Numbered from the stretch's first letter, positions 25,939-33,828 are shown. The stretch: DNA of 64,000 bases from an uncultured Bacteroidales bacterium (GCA_947303085.1 CAMYXP010000005.1:1-64000); one strand, 5' to 3'. The notes: a model not told the origin generated them from the sequence alone. Numbers and translations: made by a program.

Positions 25939-27357
25939 ATGGCAAGACAGGGTGCATATATCAGCGATGTGCATTTGTTGGAACAACTAAACGACCAAAT
26001 TAAGTATTCCGGCGAGACAATGGCTAATATCAATCAGGATGTTATGAGCCATATCAATAAAGTCAAAAACGATCTGGAAAGACAATTGGATTATATCCGA
26101 ACGAGACTTTCTGAAGCTGAAGCTAACTTAAGCAGTGCAGAAAGCGCTCTTAATGCTTGTTATGCATCGCAAATGTGCAACGAGTTCGGAGAGATAACAC
26201 CAAGTTGTAGTTGGGAAGAAAGTGCTGTCAGTCAAGCTCAAAGTGAAGTGGATATTTGGAGAGGCAAGTACGAGCGCGGGCAACAAATTGTTGTAGAATG
26301 CCAACAAGAAATATCTGATTATACTGCCGGCGGGAACACGCTCATACAAACAATGAGTAATCAACAGACACCTAAAGCCAACCAAATTCTTCGCGACTGT
26401 ATTGGCAAACTGGAGGATATTTTGCACTCTGATGTTGGCTCTTCGTCAAGTATCAAGGCTGCTGGAGCTGGTGCCATAGCGAGTGCCGGTGGTGCAGTTA
26501 CAGCACGTGTCGCAAGTGACAAGTTCAGCGGTTTCAATATGGGTGTCAGTGCCAACGAGTTGGCCATAAAAAAGAACAATAAGGAATTGGAAAAAGCCTT
26601 TGGTATCACACAGGGTAAACCAATGAGTATTTCGGAAGCAGACAGACAAAGTGCAAATCCAAATTATAATAACCATCTTTATGAATATAATGAAGATCCA
26701 AACGGCGAATGGTATTATTATAATGGCAGGATGTATAAGCGTGAATGGTTATCATTAGCACATCCTGAAACGAAAGAGATGTCTTTGCCTCATTACACAA
26801 AGAATAATAATTATGATTATGATTATCAATATGGTGTAAATTGTGCCACTGCTTCATCTGCATATGCGCTAAGAGCGAGAGGCTTTGATGTAACAGCTAA
26901 AGGCAATCCTGAAGTGTCCGGCGACCAAAACACCTGGTTATCAAAAGGTAACAATGTCTTTAAAATCTGGAAAAATACAGACGGAAGTGAAGCTAAGCCG
27001 ACATATGCCGATGATTGGATGAAAAAAAACCATATTAGTTCTATGACTACTGACGATTATAAAAAATATTTTGAAGATACTTGTAAAGAAAAAGGTATTT
27101 ATATTGTTGGAGTCAAATTTAATGGTGGAAGCGGACATGCGACAATTTTACAAAGAGACGATGATGGATTGCATTTCATAGAGCCTCAAGTATATGAAAG
27201 TGACCGGACAACTGATGGAAGACGGCCTATAGAAGATTTATTAACTCATAGAGCCGGGTTAACTTCGCATCCAGATCTTTATAACAATGGTATTTTGCGG
27301 GTTGATGATAAATTGTTGGATCCTCAATATGCTGGATTGTTTAACGTAAATAAATAA
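25939..27357 (+). CDS. Polymorphic toxin candidate: coiled-coil N-terminus with papain-fold (Tox-PL-like) C-terminus
   Basis: Protein of 472 residues without signal peptide. Residues 1-~170 are a long helical/coiled-coil domain with four Cys (LNACYASQMCNEFGEITPSC around 73-90), similar in layout to LXG/WXG trafficking domains. A Gly/Ala-rich linker (about 170-190) follows. The C-terminal domain (about 250-472) has the marks of the papain-like toxin or glutamine deamidase fold (Tox-PL): Cys302 in GVNCATASSAYALRARGF, His400 in GGSGHATILQ, and a third-residue motif FIEPQ (Glu415/Gln417). I infer an effector exported by the neighbouring machinery. The small gene directly downstream is the immunity candidate. 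An amidase or peptidase is the main alternative activity. Confidence 0.8.
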   Translation: MARQGAYISDVHLLEQLNDQIKYSGETMANINQDVMSHINKVKNDLERQLDYIRTRLSEAEANLSSAESALNACYASQMCNEFGEITPSCSWEESAVSQAQSEVDIWRGKYERGQQIVVECQQEISDYTAGGNTLIQTMSNQQTPKANQILRDCIGKLEDILHSDVGSSSSIKAAGAGAIASAGGAVTARVASDKFSGFNMGVSANELAIKKNNKELEKAFGITQGKPMSISEADRQSANPNYNNHLYEYNEDPNGEWYYYNGRMYKREWLSLAHPETKEMSLPHYTKNNNYDYDYQYGVNCATASSAYALRARGFDVTAKGNPEVSGDQNTWLSKGNNVFKIWKNTDGSEAKPTYADDWMKKNHISSMTTDDYKKYFEDTCKEKGIYIVGVKFNGGSGHATILQRDDDGLHFIEPQVYESDRTTDGRRPIEDLLTHRAGLTSHPDLYNNGILRVDDKLLDPQYAGLFNVNK

Positions 27358-27364
27358 TTTGTAT

Positions 27365-27610
27365 ATGGAAGAGAACATTATACCACAAGCTGTTGTAAAA
27401 GAGGCAGGATCTCTGATTAAAATGTATGGAGAAAATATTGTCCGTATTGGCCAGAAAGGTATATTCGATATTTTTATGTTTAAATTTCCTGAAGATACAT
27501 TAACTGGCTACCCTTTTGTATACTTATACGACCGTGAAGATAAAACCGCTGATACCATAACTGGATTTGACGCCTTAGACATCATTGGTGAATTTTTTAA
27601 AGAGAAATGA
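27365..27610 (+). CDS. Putative immunity protein for the papain-fold toxin
   Basis: Acidic protein of 81 residues with no signal peptide and no family that I recognise. It starts 7 bases after the toxin stop codon; an in-frame TTG at 27359 would add two residues, but the ATG at 27365 is more plausible. Small size, acidity and position directly after the toxin are the classic immunity-gene layout, and this is the only basis for the call. Recognisable sequence: SLIKMYGENIVRIGQKGIFD, TGYPFVYLYDREDKTAD. Confidence 0.55.
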   Translation: MEENIIPQAVVKEAGSLIKMYGENIVRIGQKGIFDIFMFKFPEDTLTGYPFVYLYDREDKTADTITGFDALDIIGEFFKEK

Positions 27611-27626
27611 ATAAAATATATTTACT

Positions 27627-27875
27627 ATGAGTACAATCCCGGATTTTGTAAATCAAGTTCAAGCTGTTGAAAGAAAACTGCGCGCCGAGTGGCAAACAGT
27701 TCATGAAGGTTGGCAAGACAGTGTCGCTGAAGGGTTCAAAACAGGAGTAATGGAACCTTATATGCGGAACTTTCAACAATACTTAACCGGACAAGGAATA
27801 AGTGGCTATGGTTTGGAACAGCTGTTACAACAAATGGACAGGCACACTCAAGAAATGGCTGCTTTAATAAATTAA
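27627..27875 (+). CDS. WXG100-like small protein (W-x-D variant)
   Basis: Helical protein of 82 residues with two Trp in the first half and the turn motif Trp29-Gln-Asp31 (HEGWQDSVAEGF), flanked by two helices (VNQVQAVERKLRAEW and VMEPYMRNFQQYLTG). It is shorter than usual WXG100 proteins. The C-terminus ends in MDRHTQEMAALIN and has no clear YxxxD/E signal. It could be a partner (heterodimer) of one of the other WXG-like proteins or a chaperone of the toxin encoded two genes upstream. Confidence 0.7.
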   Translation: MSTIPDFVNQVQAVERKLRAEWQTVHEGWQDSVAEGFKTGVMEPYMRNFQQYLTGQGISGYGLEQLLQQMDRHTQEMAALIN

Positions 27876-27907
27876 AATTAACAAGAATAACTATAATACA
27901 AAAAGAT

Positions 27908-28642
27908 ATGGCTAATGCAGTAACAAGTTCTGCCGCTTTAAATGAACTCAAAACTAATTTGACAAGTTTGTCAAAGTCATTGCATATGATTTACGACCTT
28001 ATGAATGCCGATATGTCACAGATTGGTCAAGAATGGCAGGATCGTAAATATGAAGAATTTGTAGAAGGCTATCGTCCTCAAATCAACAAATGCGAAGAAA
28101 TTTCCATACGCTATAATGAATGGTGCCAAAGAGTACTTGCTCCAACAATAGACAACGTTATTGCCGTTGAAACAACCAACGTTGGCAGTGGCAATGGCCA
28201 TGTCAGTGGTGGAAGTGCCGCAGGGTCTGCAGTTAGTGCAACAACTTCAGCTGCCGCAGCTGCTACGGGTAAAGGAAATATGTTTAATATGAGCGGCGGC
28301 ATGAAACAAACACCTCAATCAGACAATCAATCGACAGTTAAAAAAATCTTTGCAGAAGCAGATGAAGCATGTCAACTTGACAATCGAAGTGATAAGTTTA
28401 GAGCCAAGCTCGCCAAACAAGGTGAGAAAGCTGATTTTACTATTGCTTCAAAATCTTCGTCAACTGGTGATAACTTTACTGTTGGCGGTAAAGTGGGAGG
28501 AAAAGTTGAAATACCAGTATTTAAAGTCGCTAAAGCATCTGCTAGTATCGAAGGAGAGGGCAAGTATAACAGTGGTGTTGAAACGACTGAAACGACAGGA
28601 ACTTATGCCTTCAAATGTGTTGAAGATAACCCTAATCAATGA
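27908..28642 (+). CDS. WXG100-like N-terminus fused to a variable C-terminal domain
   Basis: Protein of 244 residues. Residues 1-~95 form a helical hairpin with Trp43-Gln-Asp45 (GQEWQDRKYEEFVEGY) and are almost identical to the start of the 28673 gene. An Ala/Ser/Gly-rich linker (about 96-130) leads to a domain without recognised family (about 140-244), whose second half looks beta-rich (SSSTGDNFTVGGKVGGKVEI, KASASIEGEGKYNS). A constant trafficking head with a different tail is the hallmark of secreted polymorphic effectors or structural variants. Function of the tail is unknown. Confidence 0.72.
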   Translation: MANAVTSSAALNELKTNLTSLSKSLHMIYDLMNADMSQIGQEWQDRKYEEFVEGYRPQINKCEEISIRYNEWCQRVLAPTIDNVIAVETTNVGSGNGHVSGGSAAGSAVSATTSAAAAATGKGNMFNMSGGMKQTPQSDNQSTVKKIFAEADEACQLDNRSDKFRAKLAKQGEKADFTIASKSSSTGDNFTVGGKVGGKVEIPVFKVAKASASIEGEGKYNSGVETTETTGTYAFKCVEDNPNQ

Positions 28643-28672
28643 TAAAGAAAAAACAAATTAAAAAAAATAATT

Positions 28673-29080
28673 ATGGCAACAGGTAAAGCACAGGTAAGTT
28701 CAGCCGCTTTAAATGAACTCAAATCAAATTTAACAAGTTTGTCAAAATCTCTTCACATGATTTACGATTTGCTAAATGCTGATATGTCACAGATTGGTAG
28801 AGAATGGCAGGATCGCAAATATGAAGAATTTGTGGAAGGCTATCGTCCTCAAATCAATAAATGTGAGGAAATTTCCATACGCTATAATGAATGGTGCCAA
28901 AGAGTACTTGTCCCGACAATAGATAACGTCATTGCTGTTGAAACAACAGATGTCGGCGGTGGCGGAGGTAGTGTCGGCAGTTCTTTCGGAGGCGGGGCTT
29001 CAGTTAATACCAGTATGGGCAGTGCTATGGCATCAAACACAGGCAGTAGCAAGTTTAGTAAGTTTAATCTCGGCAAATAA
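28673..29080 (+). CDS. WXG100-like protein, tandem paralogue of the preceding gene
   Basis: Protein of 135 residues. Residues 8-~95 differ from those of the 27908 gene at only a few places (for example KTNLTS/KSNLTS, DLMNAD/DLLNAD, IGQEWQD/IGREWQD). The turn motif is Trp45-Gln-Asp47. Instead of a large tail it ends in a Gly/Ser-rich segment and SSKFSKFNLGK, which resembles a short passage (DKFSGFNMG) in the toxin at 25939. The close DNA-level match shows a recent duplication. It could be the stand-alone, tail-less version of the same secreted head. Confidence 0.75.
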   Translation: MATGKAQVSSAALNELKSNLTSLSKSLHMIYDLLNADMSQIGREWQDRKYEEFVEGYRPQINKCEEISIRYNEWCQRVLVPTIDNVIAVETTDVGGGGGSVGSSFGGGASVNTSMGSAMASNTGSSKFSKFNLGK

Positions 29081-29104
29081 TTAGTATCATTAACTAAATA
29101 TCAT

Positions 29105-29731
29105 ATGAATAAAAGTTTTAAAGTATTATTTGTTGTATTGTTTTTAATATCTACAATTAATATTTCAGCGCAGCACACATACGAATGTCCTGTGTGCCAT
29201 GGAAAAAAAACAATTCCAGCGGTTTGTACAAACCCCGAATGTCACAATGGCGTTGTTTATTGCGAAAAGTGTGATTATTCAGGCACTATAAACCAACGTT
29301 GTGATGCTTGCGAAGGGACTGGTGTGATAGCAAAAGTAAAAGACTTGCCTTGCCCTGTTTGCAAGGGAGAGAAGGGATTTATAAAGGAGAAACATGAACC
29401 TTGCGATAAATGCGGAGGCAGAAATGGTAAAGTACCTACTATGCAAAATGGGCAAAAAGTTTATATTGATTGTAAATTCTGTAAAGGCAAAGGTTATACT
29501 GTCACTAAGTATAAAGCCGCATGCCGCACATGCGGAGGAACTGGTAAAAAGGGACAAGAAACCTATTATGAGAAATGCAACATTTGTCAAGGGTCGGGAA
29601 GTGTAACAAAGACCTGTGAGCAATGTGACGGTAAAGGATGTTTTGTATGTCCAACATGTCAAGGTTATGGTAATATCAGTATAACTTGTGAAAGATGCCA
29701 TGGAGAGGGTGTAATACACACTGCCAATTAA
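29105..29731 (+). CDS. Exported protein with multiple DnaJ-type CxxC zinc-finger repeats
   Basis: Protein of 208 residues with a signal peptide (MNKSFKVLFVVLFLISTINI, cleavage near SAQ) and about eleven CxxC motifs of the DnaJ central-domain type (CPVCHGKKTIP, CDACEGTGVI, CKFCKGKGYTV, CRTCGGTGKKG, CNICQGSGSVT, CPTCQGYGNIS, CERCHGEGVI). There is no J domain. In DnaJ these modules bind zinc and unfolded protein. Here they would act outside the cytoplasm, perhaps keeping exported substrates unfolded; that is inference. It is unusual for so many Cys pairs to occur in an exported protein. Confidence 0.82.
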   Translation: MNKSFKVLFVVLFLISTINISAQHTYECPVCHGKKTIPAVCTNPECHNGVVYCEKCDYSGTINQRCDACEGTGVIAKVKDLPCPVCKGEKGFIKEKHEPCDKCGGRNGKVPTMQNGQKVYIDCKFCKGKGYTVTKYKAACRTCGGTGKKGQETYYEKCNICQGSGSVTKTCEQCDGKGCFVCPTCQGYGNISITCERCHGEGVIHTAN

Positions 29732-29765
29732 AACAGTCTGTTAAAACAACATTAAGAATTCAATT

Positions 29766-30590
29766 ATGGATATAGAAATTTGTATAGGTAGAGATGTCGA
29801 AGGTCCAAATGCATATAAAGTGCCAGAGACGTTTAAAAGAGTAAGCCGTGACCACGCAAGATTGCATTGGAACGATGGCATTGTCACAATCGAGGATCAC
29901 AATTCAACAAACGGTACTTTTGTCAATGGTGAACGTATCACTAAAAAACAAATCACTGACGAAGACATCGTGTGGTTGGGTGGTCTGGGAACAAATGATC
30001 AATGTTATCGCCTTGATTTTAACATTGCTTACGCATTATTTCAAAACGCCAATCCAGCTCGAAAGACTCAAGCAAAAGTTACACCTATTGATGAAATACC
30101 AACTCAAGCAGTTAATCCTGTGGTTGAAGAAGTCAACCCTGTTGAAGAGGTTAAACCTGTCGCAGAGAATCGCACCGACTATACCGCTGAATTCGCAAGC
30201 CTTAAACAGACATATATCGATTATCAGAAAAAATTGACAAAATTAAAGGACGATAGTAACCGACACATGCAGATGTCAAGATTAATACCAACAATGATTC
30301 CTGCATTATTAGGTATCTTGATTTTGATTGTTTCAACAGATATGACAATGAGAATTGTTGCCATGTCGTTGGGTTCGGTGATGAGTGGTTTGATAGGTAC
30401 TTTGACAATGGGAAAAAGTAATTCTGCGAAGGATAAAATGGCAGAGGATATCATGGAACTGCAAATCAAATATCAAAAACTATACAAATGCCCTAAATGT
30501 GGCAAACCGTATAGTTTAGATATGCATTGGAGAAAGTTGGAAGCCGGTGGACATTGTCCATTCGGATGTGGCGCAAAATTCGCTGATTAA
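29766..30590 (+). CDS. FHA – two-helix membrane – zinc-ribbon protein
   Basis: Protein of 274 residues. The N-terminal FHA domain (1-~90) has CIGRDVEGPN, FKRVSRDHARLHW and HNSTNGTFVNGERIT. A Pro/Val/Glu-rich linker and short helical segment follow. Two adjacent membrane helices lie at about 176-195 (LIPTMIPALLGILILIV) and 199-217, and a C-terminal zinc ribbon (CPKCGKPY … CPFGCGAKF) ends the protein. Both soluble ends would face the cytoplasm. Together with the zinc-ribbon/FHA protein at 14989 it brackets the operon. It is a good candidate membrane anchor for the soluble FHA-ATPase. Confidence 0.82.
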   Translation: MDIEICIGRDVEGPNAYKVPETFKRVSRDHARLHWNDGIVTIEDHNSTNGTFVNGERITKKQITDEDIVWLGGLGTNDQCYRLDFNIAYALFQNANPARKTQAKVTPIDEIPTQAVNPVVEEVNPVEEVKPVAENRTDYTAEFASLKQTYIDYQKKLTKLKDDSNRHMQMSRLIPTMIPALLGILILIVSTDMTMRIVAMSLGSVMSGLIGTLTMGKSNSAKDKMAEDIMELQIKYQKLYKCPKCGKPYSLDMHWRKLEAGGHCPFGCGAKFAD

Positions 30591-30600
30591 AATAATATAA

Positions 30601-31106
30601 ATGAATACCAACATTAAATCTATCCTATTGTAATGGCAACATTTTTCTTTGCTTCCGCTCAAACTAATTATGAATAAGACTGGGAGAAGGGCTATCGCGC
30701 CGAAATAAACCATTTTAAAGAAGTTTTACAAAACGCGCCGTATGAAGAACTATTCGTTGTGCTTAAATTTGCCATAGTAAATGCATATGTGCCTAACGAT
30801 GAAATTGATCCTTTTCATGACGTGTTTGTGATGACAAGTGACTGGCAAAGGTCTTTAATGATTTATAAAAAACTAAAGAATAGAAAAGATTTGCTCAAGA
30901 AGATTTATCTGGATTTGAACGCACTTGACAAATATGTTACTTGTAGCGGCAGACGTTGCCAACCATACTCAGACACCTTGGTGTCAAAAACCATCTTACA
31001 ATATGTCAACAAAGACATCAAAAAAATCAAATCTGTAATGGGCTTGTATGGCGACACGAATTCTATGTATTACAAATATTTTGGCACGCCACTATTTCAA
31101 TATTAA
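30601..31106 (+). pseudogene. Broken gene for a small exported protein, last of operon
   Basis: The reading frame holding the C-terminal 115 residues (30759-31106; VTCSGRRCQPYSDTLVSK) continues upstream to an ATG at 30633, but it is interrupted by TAA at 30675-30677 (…SAQTNYE-stop-DWEKGYRAEI…). A second ATG at 30601 starts a signal-peptide-like run, MNTNIKSILL, that hits TAA in another frame. Joining the two across a one-base shift near 30631 would give an ordinary signal peptide ending in SAQ. So one frameshift and one nonsense codon seem to have inactivated it, unless one is a sequencing error. No family recognised. Confidence 0.65.
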
Positions 31107-31207
31107 AACTGTTCTTGTTTCAAACTGAACACAGTACTAAAAGCTACTTCATCACTCTCACTTTTTAAAAAAATGACTCCAATCGGTTAGGATAATGAAA
31201 AAACAAT

Positions 31208-31215
31208 TATCTTTG
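31208..31215 (+). promoter_or_regulatory. -7 element upstream of the AspRS gene
   Basis: TATCTTTG fits the Bacteroidota -7 consensus and lies 23 bases before the ATG. The -33 region is not convincing. Confidence 0.5.
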
Positions 31216-31238
31216 CAACTGAATAAACACAGCTAAAA

Positions 31239-32621
31239 ATGGCAAATACATTTATCAATTCTACTTTTATCCAATCTGAATATTCAGACGTCGCAAACGC
31301 TAAACAAGGCGATAATATCCGCATTTACGGCATGATTCAAAATGTACGTGTCACTAAATGGGGCGGATTTATTATAATCAGAAAACCTGACGGTCTTCTG
31401 CAGACAGTGATACAAAATGAGACTTCATCTATTTTTGATGAAAATGGAGAAAAAATAGGCATTAACGACCTCTCAAGAGAGACGGCCATCATCTTGGAAG
31501 GACAAGTGAATTCCGCAAATATCAAAGATAAGTCTGTCAAATACAATACCATAGAAATTGCGGTTACAAAAATCAACGTGATTTCAAAACCTTCAACAAC
31601 AGAGGTGATTGATGTCAACGCGCTGAAATTTAGTGACGATGAGTCTGTTTTGAGATATAAGTTTGACAACAGACAGGTCTCGCTGCGTAACCCTAAGGAT
31701 ATGGCTATATTCCGAGTGAGTTCAACCATCGCCCAGGCTTTTGCCGAATACTTGGTTTCAGTAGGATTTACACAGATTTTCACTCCAAAAATCGTTTCGG
31801 AAGGAGCTGAAGGTGGCGCCAATGTGTTCAAAATGGACTATTTTGGAAAACAAGTATATCTGGCACAATCGCCTCAGTTTTACAAACAAATTGGAGTAGG
31901 CGTTTATGAAAGAGTCTTTGAGATTGCTCCGGCATATAGGGCTGAAAAGCACAACACATCGCGACATCTCAACGAGTTCATTTCTTTAGATGTTGAAATG
32001 GGATTCATCAAGAGTCAGGAAGACGTTATGGAGTTGGAAATGAATCTCCTTCGTCATATCATTAAGACCGTTCGGGAAAAATGCAGCCACGAGTTGCAGC
32101 TTTTTGACGCCCAGCTGCCATGTTTGCCTGACAAAGTGCCGGCATTCAGACTTTCGGAGGTTCACGACCTGCTCTTCAATGAGAATCTCACCCCCGACCA
32201 TCGCGGCGAAGACGACATGGCTCCTGAAGAAGAGCGTGCGATTTGCAAATACGCAAAAGAGAATTTCGGCTCGGACTTCGTGTTCATCACGCATTTCCCA
32301 GCCGAGCACCGAGCTTTCTATGCCATGAACGACCCTGAGGATCCGACCTTGACGCTTTCTTATGACTTGCTAATGTGCGGAATTGAAATAACCTCTGGCG
32401 GTCAACGTATCCACAAAGAAGAAGATTATCGCAAGAAAATGATTGAAAGAGGCATGAATCCTGACAATTTCAGATTCTATCTCGACACATTCCACAACGG
32501 TATGCCGCCTCATGGAGGCTTCGCCATCGGACTTGAACGAATCACCTCATTCTTCCTTGGCATCTCCAATGTTAAGGAGGCAAGCTTGTTCCCAAGAGAC
32601 ATCAACAGAGTGGCTCCGTAG
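31239..32621 (+). CDS. aspS: Aspartyl-tRNA synthetase, archaeal-type (no GAD domain)
   Basis: Class II tRNA synthetase of 460 residues. An OB-fold anticodon domain (about 20-120) precedes the catalytic core, which has motif 2 FEIAPAYRAEKHNTSRHLNE and motif 3 GLERITSFFLGISNVKEASL with FPRD. EGGANVF, QSPQFYKQ and GMPPHGGFAIGLER are AspRS traits; AsnRS would show TVSGQL in place of QSPQFYKQ. Bacterial AspRS is usually ~590 residues with a GAD insertion, absent here, so this is the shorter archaeal/eukaryotic type. It may be non-discriminating and also charge tRNA-Asn. A bacterial-type copy elsewhere in the genome cannot be excluded. It converges on the aminotransferase gene with a 5-base gap. 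Confidence 0.88.
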   Translation: MANTFINSTFIQSEYSDVANAKQGDNIRIYGMIQNVRVTKWGGFIIIRKPDGLLQTVIQNETSSIFDENGEKIGINDLSRETAIILEGQVNSANIKDKSVKYNTIEIAVTKINVISKPSTTEVIDVNALKFSDDESVLRYKFDNRQVSLRNPKDMAIFRVSSTIAQAFAEYLVSVGFTQIFTPKIVSEGAEGGANVFKMDYFGKQVYLAQSPQFYKQIGVGVYERVFEIAPAYRAEKHNTSRHLNEFISLDVEMGFIKSQEDVMELEMNLLRHIIKTVREKCSHELQLFDAQLPCLPDKVPAFRLSEVHDLLFNENLTPDHRGEDDMAPEEERAICKYAKENFGSDFVFITHFPAEHRAFYAMNDPEDPTLTLSYDLLMCGIEITSGGQRIHKEEDYRKKMIERGMNPDNFRFYLDTFHNGMPPHGGFAIGLERITSFFLGISNVKEASLFPRDINRVAP

Positions 32622-32626
32622 TTGCT

Positions 32627-33748
32627 TCAGCACATCTCCAGCACCGCGTCGGTCACGTATTTAAGCTGTTCGTCGGTGAACTCAGTGTGGATCGGCAATG
32701 CCATCACATGGTCGCAGAGGTACTCGCAAACCGGGAAGTCACCCTTCTTGTAGCGCGGGTCGGCATAGGCCTTCTGCATGTGCAACGCCACCGGATAGTA
32801 GATGGCGCATGCGATGCCCTTCGACTGCAAGTGTTCCATCACCTTGGCACGGTCTAAGTCCTTCAAAACCACCACATACTGATGATAGACGTGGTCGGTG
32901 AAAGGTGCCGTCTTCGGTGTGACGATCTTGTCGGTCTGGGCGAACGCCTTCTCGTAATACGCCGCCGCATACTGACGTGCCTTGATATATTCGTCGAGAT
33001 GTTTCAACTTAATGTCCAAAACCGCTGCCTGGATGGCGTCGAGTCGTGAGTTAACTCCCACATAATCATGATAATAGCGAGTCTTCATGCCATGGTTGAC
33101 AACCACACGCATCATGTCGGCGAGAGCGTCGTCGTTGGTGAAGATAGCACCGCCGTCGCCATAACAGCCGAGGTTCTTCGACGGGAAAAACGAGGTGCAG
33201 CCGATGTTTCCAATGGTTCCCGACTTCTTCACTGTGCCGTCCTTGAAAGTATAATTTGCTCCAATAGCCTGCGCGTTGTCCTCAACAACATACAGATTAT
33301 GACGTTTCGCGATATCCATGATAGCATCCATATTGGCGCACTGTCCGAACAGATGCACCGGCACTATAGCCTTGGTGCGAGGGGTAATAGCACGCTCAAC
33401 AGCCTCAGGATCAATGCAATATGTCTCCATATCGACATCCACCACAACAGGTGTCAGACGCAACAAAGCGACCACCTCCGCCGTAGCGATGAAAGTGAAC
33501 GAAGTGGTGATAACCTCATCGCCTGGCTTCAATCCCAAACCCATCATGGCAACCTGCAAAGCGTCGGTGCCGTTGGCGCAAGGAATCACATGTTTCACAT
33601 TGAGATATGCCTGTAAATCTTCCTGAAATTTCTGTACGAAAGGACCGCCGATAAAGCCGCCGGTAGAGAGAATCTGCTGAATGGAAGCGTCGACTTCCGC
33701 CTTGATTTTGTTGTATTGACCAACAAGGTCAACCATTGGAATTTTCAT
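32627..33748 (-). CDS. DegT/DnrJ/EryC1 family sugar aminotransferase (WbpE/WlbE-like)
   Basis: PLP-dependent aminotransferase of 373 residues that adds an amino group to a nucleotide-linked keto-sugar for surface polysaccharide. The fold type I motifs are clear: IPCANGTDALQVAMMGLGLK near the N-terminus, VVEDNAQAIGA, and the PLP-lysine segment SFFPSKNLGCYGDGGAIFTN (Lys about 190). The opening MKIPMVDLVGQYNKIKAEVD is typical of the 3-amino-glucuronate aminotransferases WbpE/WlbE. I chose the ATG at 33748 because the 29-residue upstream extension is AT-rich and contains a likely -7 box. No sugar-biosynthesis neighbours are present in this window. Confidence 0.88.
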   Translation of the reverse strand: MKIPMVDLVGQYNKIKAEVDASIQQILSTGGFIGGPFVQKFQEDLQAYLNVKHVIPCANGTDALQVAMMGLGLKPGDEVITTSFTFIATAEVVALLRLTPVVVDVDMETYCIDPEAVERAITPRTKAIVPVHLFGQCANMDAIMDIAKRHNLYVVEDNAQAIGANYTFKDGTVKKSGTIGNIGCTSFFPSKNLGCYGDGGAIFTNDDALADMMRVVVNHGMKTRYYHDYVGVNSRLDAIQAAVLDIKLKHLDEYIKARQYAAAYYEKAFAQTDKIVTPKTAPFTDHVYHQYVVVLKDLDRAKVMEHLQSKGIACAIYYPVALHMQKAYADPRYKKGDFPVCEYLCDHVMALPIHTEFTDEQLKYVTDAVLEMC

Positions 33749-33828
33749 TTTTTTTGAATTTTTAAAGCGCAAAAATAAAAAAAATTTGGTCAAAATGTCA
33801 TCCTTAATTAATTTTTTCAAAAAAATGT

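Noticed and set aside
29105..29731. DnaJ chaperone
   Set aside because: Only the zinc-finger type repeats are present, with no J domain or C-terminal substrate-binding domain, and a signal peptide is visible.
14989..31106. Type VI secretion or contractile injection locus (because of kinase/phosphatase/FHA genes)
   Set aside because: No sheath, tube, baseplate, VgrG or ClpV-like genes; the motor is FtsK-like and the small proteins are WXG-like.
31239..32621. Asparaginyl-tRNA synthetase
   Set aside because: QSPQFYKQ and EGGANVF are AspRS traits; AsnRS would have an EGAGEMF-like motif and TVSGQL.
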